Source of the DNA: Roseivirga ehrenbergii
GTDB lineage: Bacteria; Bacteroidota; Bacteroidia; Cytophagales; Cyclobacteriaceae
Direction of reading: 5' to 3'
Assembly (NCBI RefSeq): GCF_001593005.1
Contig: NZ_LQZQ01000002.1
Location: 62,001-126,000, forward strand
DNA length: 64,000 bases
Position 1 is the first letter of the stretch. Each line of letters begins with the position of its first letter. Positions 17,250-25,695 of the stretch are shown one piece after another. A program made the translations under genes and the position numbers. Under the pieces are notes generated by a model. It worked only from the letters and a program-made list of their open reading frames with translations, was not told where the DNA came from and made no database searches.

Positions 17250-18167
17250 ATGGATTTTGGAATTAACGATGCGGCCAATATTGTATCTACCAAGCTAAAA
17301 AGCTGGCTAGAGGCTCTTACGTCTATGCTACCAAATATAGTAGTGGCGGTTTTGGTGCTCATTGCGTTTTATTTTCTTTCTCGACTAATGAAAGCAGGAT
17401 CTAGAAAATTAGTATCTAGATTCTCAGATCAGGCAGCTATTATTGGTTTATTCTCTACCATTATTGCCTTGGTAACGATTGCCATCGGTTTGGTTGTAGC
17501 CCTAAATGTACTCCAGCTTACAAAAGCAGTTACATCCCTCCTAGCAGGAGCCGGAATAATTGGTTTAGCTTTGGGTTTTGCATTTCAAGACATCTCCGCA
17601 AATTTTATTTCAGGAGTCATTATGGCCTTCAGAAAACCAATAGTTGTTGGCGACATAATAGAAACCAATGGGTATAACGGTTTTGTAGAAAAAATTGAAC
17701 TAAGATCAACCGTTATCAGAACCTTTCAAGGCCTACATGTTATAATTCCGAATAAAGATATTTTCCAAAACCCATTTACCAATTATACCCGCACCCATAC
17801 TAGACGAATTGATCTAGAAGTTGGCGTGTCTTATGGTGATGATTTGGATAAAGTAACTCAGGTGGTAGAAAAGGCTGTGGCCAGCAACAGCCATTTAGTT
17901 GATGGACAACCTGTTAAACTAGTGTATGAAGAGTTTGGTAGTTCCTCTATCAATTTTAGAGTAATGTTTTGGATCGAATATGACCCTAAAAAACCGATGT
18001 ACCTAGAAGCCAAAAGTGAGGCAATTAAAGCCATTAAGAAAGCATTTGACGCGAATGATATTATGATTCCATTCCCAATCAGGACACTAGATTTCGGGAT
18101 AAAGGGAGGGGAAAAGCTCTCTGAACAAATAGAAACTAAACAAATGAAACTTTTACCAAAAAATTAA
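17250..18167 (+). CDS. Small-conductance mechanosensitive channel (MscS family)
   Basis: A 305-aa inner-membrane channel opened by membrane tension during hypo-osmotic shock. Three membrane helices (about 27-47, 62-90, 95-125) match the minimal MscS layout; the pore helix has the Gly/Ala-rich pattern GAGIIGLALGFAFQDISANF. The cytoplasmic beta and alpha/beta domains follow (about 130-280). Four nt after csbD and 33 nt before a lipoprotein gene, it is part of the stress operon. Confidence 0.94.
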   Translation: MDFGINDAANIVSTKLKSWLEALTSMLPNIVVAVLVLIAFYFLSRLMKAGSRKLVSRFSDQAAIIGLFSTIIALVTIAIGLVVALNVLQLTKAVTSLLAGAGIIGLALGFAFQDISANFISGVIMAFRKPIVVGDIIETNGYNGFVEKIELRSTVIRTFQGLHVIIPNKDIFQNPFTNYTRTHTRRIDLEVGVSYGDDLDKVTQVVEKAVASNSHLVDGQPVKLVYEEFGSSSINFRVMFWIEYDPKKPMYLEAKSEAIKAIKKAFDANDIMIPFPIRTLDFGIKGGEKLSEQIETKQMKLLPKN

Positions 18168-18200
18168 TAATTCAACTATAACACTTTAAATAACACAATT

Positions 18201-18590
18201 ATGAAAACGATTTATAAAACCATAAGCCTAATGATCATCTTTTCCGTATTTGGAATAATGAGTTGTCAAAATGAGTCATCTTTTGCTGATGAAAGAGCTG
18301 AAATGGAAGAACGACTTGAAAAAGCCGAAGCCAATGTAGATGAAGCCATAAATGACATTGATAGAAGATTAGAAAATGCAGGAGATGAAACTAGAGACAG
18401 GTTAGAAGAAATCAGAGAAGATTTAGTAGACGATAAATCTGCGCTGGAAGAAGCTGCAGATGATGTTGCGGATGCTACAGAAGAAGCATGGGAAGATACA
18501 AAGTCTGCAGTAAGCAGAACTTATGATGATGTATCAGAAGGTTTAGAAAATTTTAAGAAGAATATCGAAGACCTTTTCGACAATAAGTAA
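18201..18590 (+). CDS. Coiled-coil lipoprotein, acidic
   Basis: A 129-aa lipoprotein: signal with lipobox-like FGIMSC (Cys near residue 22), then a long acidic helical region with heptad-like spacing (EMEERLEKAEANVDEAINDI, later DDVADATEEAWEDT). It resembles apolipoprotein/YtxH-like periplasmic helical proteins found with stress genes, but I do not recognise a named family. Third gene of the csbD-mscS operon. Confidence 0.7.
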   Translation: MKTIYKTISLMIIFSVFGIMSCQNESSFADERAEMEERLEKAEANVDEAINDIDRRLENAGDETRDRLEEIREDLVDDKSALEEAADDVADATEEAWEDTKSAVSRTYDDVSEGLENFKKNIEDLFDNK

Positions 18591-18613
18591 TCAAATCACA
18601 ATTAAACGAAACG

Positions 18614-19102
18614 ATGAGAAAATTTATAATAAGTACATTCGTGATTGCCATCACTTTTTTGGCCTCGAATCAAGCGAAAGCTCAAGATTACAATACCGCG
18701 GTTGGACTCCGTTTTGGAGGAACTAGTGGCATAACCTACAATACAGGAAATTTTGAAGGAATCTTGGGTTTTTGGGGAAATGGATTTAGTCTGACTGGTT
18801 TGTTAGAAAAGCGTACAACAGCTTTTGAAACTCCTGAGTTGAACTGGTTTTATGGTTATGGGGGGCATGTGGCTTTCTTTAATAACGGAAATCCAGGTAC
18901 CAATTTCGGTAGAGGAGACAGAAGATACGATGATTCTACAGTTGGCTTTGGTATCGATGGAATTATAGGTTTAGAATTTATACCTAATGAAATTCCTTTT
19001 GCTTTCAGTCTCGGTTTAAAACCATTCTTGGAAGTCGATACTAACGGAAATTTTTATGGCGCACCAGACCCTGCCATAGGGATTAAATATATTATCAATT
19101 AA
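18614..19102 (+). CDS. Predicted outer-membrane beta-barrel protein
   Basis: A 162-aa exported protein with signal peptide 1-23 ending SNQAKAQD. Glycine- and aromatic-rich alternating strands follow, with pairs such as FYGYGGHVAFF and IGLEFIPNEIPFAFSLGLKP, as in small Bacteroidota outer-membrane barrels. Last gene of the csbD-mscS operon, 23 nt after the lipoprotein gene and followed by a terminator. Function not known. Confidence 0.7.
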   Translation: MRKFIISTFVIAITFLASNQAKAQDYNTAVGLRFGGTSGITYNTGNFEGILGFWGNGFSLTGLLEKRTTAFETPELNWFYGYGGHVAFFNNGNPGTNFGRGDRRYDDSTVGFGIDGIIGLEFIPNEIPFAFSLGLKPFLEVDTNGNFYGAPDPAIGIKYIIN

Positions 19103-19125
19103 TATTAAGTAGAGTTGATTTGGTG

Positions 19126-19160
19126 AAAAAGGGTTCATTTGAAAAAGTGAATCCTTTTTT
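19126..19160 (+). terminator. Intrinsic terminator of the csbD-mscS operon
   Basis: AAAAAGGgTTCA (19126-19137) pairs with TGAATCCTTTTT (19148-19159) with one mismatch, and ends in a T run. Confidence 0.8.
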
Positions 19161-19285
19161 CATTTCAAGCCCGTGTTGAAAATAGCCACAATCAAAAGAA
19201 TAATAACGTAGATAATTTTCCACAAAACAGAGCCTATTAAAAACTAAAATAGCCATTCAGGCCTATAATGAGCTCTTTTTAGTTT

Positions 19286-19301
19286 TGGATACTTAATTGT
19301 C
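19286..19301 (+). promoter_or_regulatory. Sigma54-like promoter of the DUF1328 gene
   Basis: TGGATACTTAATTGTC has TGG at -24 and TTGT at -12 with consensus spacing (GG-N10-GT). It lies about 50 nt upstream of the small ORF at 19351. Confidence 0.4.
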
Positions 19302-19350
19302 TTACAGTCAATGAGATTAAAAATTAAGTATTCACTAAAAATCTAAAATC

Positions 19351-19509
19351 ATGTTATACTGGTCAATCGTATTTTTTGTGGTAGCAATTATCGCTGCCTT
19401 ATTCGGGTTTAGAGGAATTGCTTCGGCAACGTCTAGCATTGCCAAGTTTTTGTTCTTCATATTCATTGTTCTTTTTGTATTGTCTCTTCTCTACCAAGGA
19501 TTCGCATAA
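19351..19509 (+). CDS. Small DUF1328 membrane protein (YtjA-like)
   Basis: A 52-aa peptide ([20 protein letters not shown], then [20 protein letters not shown] and an LLYQGFA end). It has two hydrophobic helices and the family pattern W-x-x-x-F-x-x-x-A-x-x-A-x-x-x-G-F-x-G-I-A. DUF1328 proteins are stress-linked in several bacteria and of unknown function. It has its own -24/-12-like promoter and a terminator directly behind, so it is monocistronic. Confidence 0.85.
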   Translation: MLYWSIVFFVVAIIAALFGFRGIASATSSIAKFLFFIFIVLFVLSLLYQGFA

Positions 19510-19534
19510 AGGCTATGAATGAAGCAAATGAATA

Positions 19535-19570
19535 AAAAGCCCCGAGTAATCAATTACTCAGGGCTTTTGC
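19535..19570. terminator. Bidirectional terminator
   Basis: AAAAGCCC-c-GAGTAAT (19535-19550) pairs with ATTACTC-a-GGGCTTTT (19553-19568), flanked by A and T runs on both sides. It serves the DUF1328 gene and the convergent MscS-family gene. Confidence 0.88.
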
Positions 19571-19589
19571 ATGTTGAAGGAATCAATCT

Positions 19590-21206
19590 TTATTCCTTCT
19601 TTATTCTAAACCAAGGAGCCACGTAATCTGCTGGCAGATTTTCTTGAGGAATAGTGCTTTGGTTTCCATCGCGCTGAGCTCTATAATGTGGCGACATAAT
19701 TTCTACACCCGCGGCATTAAATCCGTCTTGAATATTTTGGTGCAAATCAGAATATATTTTAGACATTTTTTGCACCTCACGGGTTCTCACGTTCAACTGG
19801 TAACTCACATAAAAATCATCTAAGCTGGTTTGGTATACATAAGGGTGTGGCTTTTTCTTGACAAACTCCGTTTTAAGACCAGCTTCAATTAATAGCTCAT
19901 GAACTTGCCTCCATGGAACATCGTAACCAATAGTTACCGTGGTATGAAGAATAAGTCCATCTTCATCGTTTGCCGTAGTATAGTTTATAGTATGGCTGGT
20001 AAGCAAGTTTGAATTAGGAATGGTTATGATTTCGTTTTTAATTGTTTTAATTCTGGTATTCAAGAGCGATTTCTCTTTCACATCGCCTACTACATCTCCA
20101 ATTTTTACACGATCTCCAATCTTAAATGACCTCATGTAAGTAACCACAATTCCAGCAATAACATTGGCAATGGCAGAAGCACCACCTAGCGCCACCAATA
20201 GACCAAAAAAGGCAGAAACTCCTTTAAAACTATCAGAACCTCCCATTGGTAAAAGAGGAAAAATACCAATCAGTACTAAGGCTAGAATAATACCTTTAAC
20301 AATGTTATAAGTAGGTCTTGCCCAATCAGGATAAAAGCCAGGAACCAACAGTCTACCTTCTTCTATTTCTACCTTAAAGAATTTTATCATTCTTAAGAAA
20401 TAGCGGGTTACAAACACTGTAACTATAATGGTAAGTAAATTGGGAAGGTAATCTAACAGCCCAATCCCCAGCTTTTTAAGCGGAGTAAGTATCAGGTGAA
20501 ACAGCGTATCTGCAATACCTTGGGTCCATGGAAAAAGGCTAAAGAGTATAGGAAGCAGTAAATAAACTACAATTACCAAAATTAAGACTCTTAAGCCCTT
20601 GGCTGCATATACAATAATTCGAGTGAGTACTTCGGATTTAAGAAGCTGGTAATTCTTAATAGAAATACTCTTAATCATTTTACCCTCTTGGGCATGTATT
20701 TTAAGATACACTGCCCTAAAAAACCTGTTATAATATTTTAGGCCGTAGAGAAAAAGACCTAGAATTAACAGCGCAATTAATATGTTAATAATTAAGCCTT
20801 GCCAATTAAAGAAGCTCTCTTTTGTAAGTCCTTCTTTTAAAAGGTCGAAATAATAGTTGGTGGTTCGGTTAAGGTTGAGGCCTAATTGTACCGCATCTTT
20901 TTCCGTAACAGACATTATAATGGTTCCTTCAACCGTAATGTCTTGAGTTGTATTGTTTTTTAAAATTTTTAGAGAGTCTACAACCTGAGTTTCGCTGGCA
21001 AGAAAATCTTCAATTTTCCGATTAATCTGTCTTACTCTTTCTTCCGCAGAAAATGGGCCAATACCTTGTTGAAGGTAGAAGAGGGTGTCTTTTGCTATTA
21101 CTGGGAACCCCGCAGGTTTAACTTGGGTAATAGTATCCGTTTCGGCCTGAGCTCTAAGCCCCTGAAACGAAAGAACTAAAAGAAGAAAGCTGAAAACTAT
21201 TTTCAT
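19590..21206 (-). CDS. MscS-family channel with N-terminal extracytoplasmic domain
   Basis: A 538-aa second MscS-type protein. I place the start at ATG 21206 (MKIVFSFLLLVLSFQGLRAQ, a signal peptide) rather than the TTG 9 nt upstream. A periplasmic segment of about 100 residues precedes four to five membrane helices (about 140-165, 205-235, 250-275, 310-365), then the MscS beta domain (AIANVIAGIVVTYMRSFKIG, DRVKIGDVVGDV). The start codon lies inside a large inverted repeat (21187-21249). It closes the stress region and faces the DUF1328 gene. Confidence 0.88.
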   Translation of the reverse strand: MKIVFSFLLLVLSFQGLRAQAETDTITQVKPAGFPVIAKDTLFYLQQGIGPFSAEERVRQINRKIEDFLASETQVVDSLKILKNNTTQDITVEGTIIMSVTEKDAVQLGLNLNRTTNYYFDLLKEGLTKESFFNWQGLIINILIALLILGLFLYGLKYYNRFFRAVYLKIHAQEGKMIKSISIKNYQLLKSEVLTRIIVYAAKGLRVLILVIVVYLLLPILFSLFPWTQGIADTLFHLILTPLKKLGIGLLDYLPNLLTIIVTVFVTRYFLRMIKFFKVEIEEGRLLVPGFYPDWARPTYNIVKGIILALVLIGIFPLLPMGGSDSFKGVSAFFGLLVALGGASAIANVIAGIVVTYMRSFKIGDRVKIGDVVGDVKEKSLLNTRIKTIKNEIITIPNSNLLTSHTINYTTANDEDGLILHTTVTIGYDVPWRQVHELLIEAGLKTEFVKKKPHPYVYQTSLDDFYVSYQLNVRTREVQKMSKIYSDLHQNIQDGFNAAGVEIMSPHYRAQRDGNQSTIPQENLPADYVAPWFRIKKE

Positions 21207-21249
21207 ATGGCACAATGCTACGCATTATCATGATAATAGTTTTCAGCTT
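21187..21249 (-). promoter_or_regulatory. 15-bp inverted repeat enclosing the start codon of the MscS-family gene
   Basis: AAGCTGAAAACTATT (21187-21201) and AATAGTTTTCAGCTT (21235-21249) are perfect complements 33 nt apart. In the mRNA the 3' arm covers codons 2-7 and the ATG lies in the loop beside the stem. The outer end also holds a perfect 14-bp palindrome ATTATCATGATAAT (21224-21237) that competes with it. Possible translational control or RNA thermometer; this is inference. Confidence 0.45.
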
Positions 21250-21262
21250 AAGAAACAATTTT

Positions 21263-21985
21263 TTAGAGACTCATCATCTCTTTAAAGCGAGCAGCTTGTC
21301 TTCTACTCACCTCAACTTTATCGCCACCGCGTAAAACAACCATTAAACCACCATTGAACCAAGATTCAATACTTTCAACCCAAGTAAGGTTGATAATGTG
21401 CTTTCTGCTGGCACGGAAGAATGATCTATCATCTAATCTTTCGTCTAAAGCGTTCAATGATTTATGAATCATTGGCTTAAAGTTATCGAAATAGATTTTG
21501 ATATAGTTTCCGTCAGATTCGAACAAACGAATGTTTTCTAGCTTTACGAACCAACATTTGTCGCCATCCTTTACGAAAACACGGTCGTTCGGGCCTAATT
21601 TCTTGTCTTCGGCTTCACCACCAACTTCTTCTGGCTGAACTCGCTTCAACAACTTATTCAAAGCATCTTTTAAACGGTCTGGCTCAATTGGCTTCAATAA
21701 ATAATCGAGTGCATTAAAGTCGAATGCTTTAAGCGCGTACTCGTCATAGGCAGTTGTAAAAATAACCTCAGGAACATTGTCTAATGATTCAAGCAGCTCA
21801 AAGCCTGTTTTTTCTGGCATCTGAATGTCCAAAAACAGTAAATCTGGCTTCAGCGAGTTAATCTTTTCCTGTGCGTCTTCAGCATTTACTGCTTCTCCTA
21901 CAATGTCGATTTCAGGGTATTCCTGAAGCAAATTGGTTAACTCCTTTCGGGCTAATCTTTCGTCATCTATTATAAGTGCTTTCAT
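21263..21985 (-). CDS. LytTR-type response regulator
   Basis: A 240-aa regulator: receiver about 1-120 (IIDDERLARKEL, phosphoacceptor in LLFLDIQMPEKTG, LLKPIEP) and a LytTR DNA-binding domain about 140-240 (DRVFVKDGDKCWFVKLENIR, later FFRASRKHIINL). It follows its LytS/AlgZ-type kinase by 17 nt in the same operon. Such pairs in Bacteroidota control varied envelope and metabolic genes; targets are not visible here. Confidence 0.94.
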   Translation of the reverse strand: MKALIIDDERLARKELTNLLQEYPEIDIVGEAVNAEDAQEKINSLKPDLLFLDIQMPEKTGFELLESLDNVPEVIFTTAYDEYALKAFDFNALDYLLKPIEPDRLKDALNKLLKRVQPEEVGGEAEDKKLGPNDRVFVKDGDKCWFVKLENIRLFESDGNYIKIYFDNFKPMIHKSLNALDERLDDRSFFRASRKHIINLTWVESIESWFNGGLMVVLRGGDKVEVSRRQAARFKEMMSL

Positions 21986-22002
21986 AATTTATGGGCTAAC
22001 TG

Positions 22003-23049
22003 TTAAATTCCCTGTGGAATTCTAACTTCTGTTATTACAAACTTATCATTTTCATTGTAAATATTGAATGTCGCTTCCGATCCATAGATCAGTTTTAGTC
22101 TTTCTTTAGTGTTACTTAGGCCGTAACCGCCCTTTTTCCCGGGTTTTTTAACACCATGAACATATTGACCACTGTTTTTTATTCGCAGTTTTAATACAGA
22201 GTCTTCTGTAATACTCTTAATTTCAATAATCCCTCCGTCTACTAAATTCGAAACGCCATGCTTTATTGCATTTTCAACCAAAGTTTGTAGCATCATTGGT
22301 GGAATCTGAAAATGGTTAGAACGTGGATCAATATTGTATTTGATTTTAAGTCGCTCTTCAAAGCGAATAGATTCAAGTGCTAAATATGCCCTTACGGTAT
22401 TCAGCTCATCATTAAAATTGATCACCCGTTTCTTGTCCATAATAAGCGAGGTTCTCAGAATATTGGACAACTGAGTAATCGCAATTTTTGCTTTAGCAGG
22501 TTCCTCATCAACCAAAGCCCTTACACTGTTCAGTGCGTTGAAAATAAAATGTGGGTTAAGTTGCGATTTAAGCTGATTCAACTGCATTTCATTAATGGCC
22601 GCCTCATACTTTAATGAGCGGTTATTACTCTCTAAGTAATGATAAAGGAAATAAATGGTAGTCCAAATAACATAAAGGAAAGCCGTTACAAGAAAATCGA
22701 ACGTAAGCTGAAGCAAAAGGTCTCCATTATTATATTCTGCACTTCTAAATACTAAATATGAAAGTTGATTAAGCAGGCCAGAAAGCACAGCTACAGCTAG
22801 TATAAGCGCTAATACTCGAGAAACTATTCTACCAAGGTCTACCTTAAGCCAGTTGTATTTGATTATTACGTTCCTAATAATAAAGTGAGAAACGAGAAAA
22901 GGAATAAGACTCTGCGTAATGGCTTCAAACTGCTGTCTACGCATTTGTTCTGGGCTTTCGCCAAGGGCCGAAATAAAAATCAAATTGATTATAGCAGGTA
23001 GTGCCCAACCAACGATTTGTAATGTCCAATATAGCCTCTTCTTCCGCAC
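22003..23049 (-). CDS. LytS/AlgZ-type sensor histidine kinase
   Basis: A 348-aa kinase of the His_kinase family with four membrane helices in residues about 8-140 and no separate sensor domain. The phosphoacceptor box is QLNPHFIFNALNSVRALVDE (about 160-180), and the ATP-binding region has PPMMLQTLVENAIKHG and GKKGGYGLSNTKERL. Cognate to the LytTR regulator downstream (17-nt gap). Confidence 0.93.
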   Translation of the reverse strand: MRKKRLYWTLQIVGWALPAIINLIFISALGESPEQMRRQQFEAITQSLIPFLVSHFIIRNVIIKYNWLKVDLGRIVSRVLALILAVAVLSGLLNQLSYLVFRSAEYNNGDLLLQLTFDFLVTAFLYVIWTTIYFLYHYLESNNRSLKYEAAINEMQLNQLKSQLNPHFIFNALNSVRALVDEEPAKAKIAITQLSNILRTSLIMDKKRVINFNDELNTVRAYLALESIRFEERLKIKYNIDPRSNHFQIPPMMLQTLVENAIKHGVSNLVDGGIIEIKSITEDSVLKLRIKNSGQYVHGVKKPGKKGGYGLSNTKERLKLIYGSEATFNIYNENDKFVITEVRIPQGI

Positions 23050-23117
23050 GCCAAAAAGTAAGAATATTTAGTCATTCCATCCGCCTGGATTTTATAAAAG
23101 GCAGAAATAAATCCGGA

Positions 23118-24437
23118 TTAAAGTGATTCTCCCTGTTTATAATTTTTGTTGCGAACGAAAGTGCGAATAATTAAGCGTGTTCCTCGGTCGTAGGTAAAGT
23201 AGTTCCACACCCAATTACTGAAAACCACAAGGCGGTTTCTGAAACCAATAATCGAAAGTAAGTGAACGAACATCCAAACCAACCAAGCTGGAAAACCACC
23301 AAAGGTGAATTTTGGCATATCTACTACCGCTTTGTTTCGGCCTACCGTAGCCATAGAGCCTTTATCTACATAATCAAAAGGCTTCATTGCCTCATTTTTT
23401 GATTGCCGTATGAGGTTGCGGGCCAAAAGCTTACCTTGCTGAATGGCTACTGGGGCCAGCATTGGCTGACCATTAGGATAGCGGTCGGTTTTCATAAAGG
23501 CAATATCGCCCAGCGCAAACATGTTTTTTATGCCTTTTACAGCGCTAAAATCATCTACCAAAATACGCCCACGTTCTAGTGAACTTTCTGGTATGCCATC
23601 AATAATATTCCCTTTTACGCCCGCAGCCCAAACCACAGTTTTGGCAGGAATTACTGTGCCATCAGAAAGTGTCACCTCCTCACCGTCATAATTTTTCACA
23701 AAGGTGTTTAGCTTCACTTTTACATCAAAGGCATCCAAGTACTTCAGTGCTTTTTCACTTGCCTTTTCCGACATTCCAGCCAAAAGCCTTGGCCCCGCAT
23801 CTACCAAATGTAGGTTCATAATATTGAAATCTATATCCGGATAATCCTTAGGCAATACATGCTTTTTTAACTCTCCAAGCGCTCCAGAAACTTCGACCCC
23901 AGTGGGGCCTCCACCCACCACCACAAAATTGGTCAGTTTATCCTTTTCAAGTGGATCTCTCGTGAGTACGGTCTGCTCAAAATTCTGAAGCATTTGACTT
24001 CTTAAATTAAGGGCTTGCGGAATCTGCTTGAGCGGGAAAGTAAGATTGAACATTTCCTGATTACCAAAGTAATTCGTTTTAGAGCCGTTGGCAATCACTA
24101 AATAGTCATAGTACAAATCGCCTATGAGGGTATGAATTTTTTGTTCTTCAGGCTGAATTTGCGTCACCTTGGCCATTCTAAAGTAGAAGTCCGGATAATT
24201 GTTGAACAGCTGGCGTAGTGCCCCAGCGATAGAGTCTGGTTCTAGGCCTGCGGTAGCTACTTGGTATAACAGCGGCTGAAAAGTATGATAGTTATTTCGA
24301 TCTAACAGAACTACCTGAAAACCATGCCCTTTTAGCCCTTTTGCTATTTGAATGCCGGCAAAACCACCGCCAATAATTACAACTCTTTTCTTTTGGGTTT
24401 GAGGAATGTCGAGGTGGAGGTTTTTGAAGGGATCCAT
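23118..24437 (-). CDS. ndh: Type II NADH dehydrogenase (NDH-2)
   Basis: A 439-aa flavoprotein that oxidises NADH and reduces quinone without proton pumping. FAD-binding motif VVIIGGGFAGIQIAKGL at residues 19-35, NADH-binding motif FVVVGGGPTGVEVSGALGEL near 170, and the second FAD motif with VDDFSAVKGIKNMFALGDIA near 300. A C-terminal amphipathic/hydrophobic region (WLVWMFVHLLSIIGFRNRLV) anchors it to the membrane. The upstream 358 bp before the next plus-strand gene contain a candidate ncRNA. Confidence 0.92.
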   Translation of the reverse strand: MDPFKNLHLDIPQTQKKRVVIIGGGFAGIQIAKGLKGHGFQVVLLDRNNYHTFQPLLYQVATAGLEPDSIAGALRQLFNNYPDFYFRMAKVTQIQPEEQKIHTLIGDLYYDYLVIANGSKTNYFGNQEMFNLTFPLKQIPQALNLRSQMLQNFEQTVLTRDPLEKDKLTNFVVVGGGPTGVEVSGALGELKKHVLPKDYPDIDFNIMNLHLVDAGPRLLAGMSEKASEKALKYLDAFDVKVKLNTFVKNYDGEEVTLSDGTVIPAKTVVWAAGVKGNIIDGIPESSLERGRILVDDFSAVKGIKNMFALGDIAFMKTDRYPNGQPMLAPVAIQQGKLLARNLIRQSKNEAMKPFDYVDKGSMATVGRNKAVVDMPKFTFGGFPAWLVWMFVHLLSIIGFRNRLVVFSNWVWNYFTYDRGTRLIIRTFVRNKNYKQGESL

Positions 24438-24489
24438 ATGTTAATAATAGTTAATAAATGAACGATTATAGACTGTTATGGTTTAAATA

Positions 24490-24729
24490 AATGAACATCG
24501 GTTTTAAAGAAAGTCGGAGAAATTTGAAATACAACTCAACGACTTACCGTTATAAAACCGAAGAAAGAAATTACTAGCCATTGGCTAGAAAAGGCAACGT
24601 TAAAATCGTGTTGGTAACCTTGAGTGTTAGGTAAATGCTTAGGTTAAAAGTAGAGACAGAGTAGATTTAGATTTTAATGTTTTTGGTTGAAGATGGTGCT
24701 GTTACGAAAGTGACAGCATCTTTTTTTTG
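24490..24729 (+). ncRNA. Candidate structured small RNA
   Basis: No ORF explains this region, but it holds nested stems and a strong terminator. CGGTTTTA (24499-24506) pairs with TAAAACCG (24553-24560), and AAGTCG (24511-24516) with CGACTT (24540-24545) inside it. CTAGCC-ATT-GGCTAG (24574-24588) is a perfect hairpin. GCTGTTAC (24698-24705), GNRA loop GAAA and GTGACAGC (24710-24717) precede eight T. The terminator has no coding gene in front of it on the plus strand. No clear promoter is visible. Not recognised as 6S, tmRNA, SRP or RNase P RNA. Confidence 0.4.
24692..24729 (+). terminator. Intrinsic terminator with GNRA loop
   Basis: An 8-bp stem (one T-G wobble) with loop GAAA, then ATC and eight T (24721-24728). 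It ends 67 nt before the ATG of the next gene and points in the plus direction. Confidence 0.8.
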
Positions 24730-24795
24730 TACCTACTCCTTCATCAAATTTGTCTTATCATTCGATTAGTTTTTGAAACTCATCTATCTTCGATC

Positions 24796-25695
24796 ATGCA
24801 ATCGCCTAAAACCCCTATTCAAGAAATTAAAGACCCACTTTTTGATAAAAAAGGAGTCAAGTTTTTTGTGAAGCGCGATGACCTTAATCATCCAGTAGTT
24901 TCGGGTAACAAGTTTAGAAAACTGAAATATAACCTAGAACAAGCGAAACTGGAGGGACATAATACGCTCTTGACATTTGGCGGTGCTTTTTCTAATCATA
25001 TTTATGCGGTAGCTGGTGCGGGCGCTTCGTTCGGTTTTAAAACCATAGGTATTATTCGTGGCGAAGCGCACGAAACGCTAAACCCAACCTTGGCTTTTGC
25101 GCAATCGCAAGGAATGCATTTGCAGTATATGGACAGAGAAACTTACCGAAGGAAAAGCGAGCCTGAAGTAATAGAGCAGCTCGAAAGCCAATTTGGTAAA
25201 TGCTATATTTTGCCCGAAGGAGGAACAAATCAACTAGCCATAAAAGGTTGCACAGAGATCATCAGCGAGATTGATCAGGATTTTGATGTGATTACTTGTC
25301 CAGTAGGCACTGGAGGCACCCTTTCGGGTTTGATTGCAGGCTTAAATGGAGCGAAAAAAGTGATAGGATTTTCTGCACTTAAAGGAGATTTCTTGAAAGC
25401 TGAAGTAAACAGACTTCTGAATGAAATTGATGCCAAAAACCTCAATAATTGGTCAATTCAAACCGATTATCATTTTGGTGGCTATGCCAAGGTAAAACCT
25501 GATCTGGTTAGTTTTATACAAGAGTTTGAAGAAGTTCATGGTATTCCTTTGGAGCCCATTTATACAGGTAAGATGTTCTATGGCCTTTTCGACATGATAA
25601 AGAAAGACTTTTTTGAAAGAGGAACCACAATTATGGCTGTACATACAGGTGGTCTTCAAGGAAATGCTGGCTTTGATTTTAGAAAACTGGAATGA
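24796..25695 (+). CDS. PLP-dependent ACC deaminase / D-cysteine desulfhydrase family protein
   Basis: A 299-aa fold-type II PLP enzyme. I start it at ATG 24796 (MQSPKTPIQEI), because the longer frame from TTG 24727 begins in the T run of the terminator. The PLP lysine lies in VVSGNKFRKLKYNL, the cofactor phosphate is bound by the glycine-rich TCPVGTGGTLSGLI, and FGGAFSNHIYAVAG matches the family substrate loop. It probably deaminates D-cysteine or 1-aminocyclopropane-1-carboxylate; sequence alone cannot decide. Overlaps the next lipoprotein gene by 4 nt. Confidence 0.87.
   Translation: MQSPKTPIQEIKDPLFDKKGVKFFVKRDDLNHPVVSGNKFRKLKYNLEQAKLEGHNTLLTFGGAFSNHIYAVAGAGASFGFKTIGIIRGEAHETLNPTLAFAQSQGMHLQYMDRETYRRKSEPEVIEQLESQFGKCYILPEGGTNQLAIKGCTEIISEIDQDFDVITCPVGTGGTLSGLIAGLNGAKKVIGFSALKGDFLKAEVNRLLNEIDAKNLNNWSIQTDYHFGGYAKVKPDLVSFIQEFEEVHGIPLEPIYTGKMFYGLFDMIKKDFFERGTTIMAVHTGGLQGNAGFDFRKLE

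Noticed and set aside
21208-21225. TGGCACAATGCTACGCA as a sigma54 promoter on the plus strand
   Set aside because: GG and GC are 11 nt apart, not 10, and it points toward the 3' end of a minus-strand gene.
24727-24795. Longer N-terminus of the PLP enzyme starting at TTG 24727
   Set aside because: The TTG is inside the T run of the terminator and the added residues are hydrophobic and unlike the family; ATG 24796 gives the normal start.
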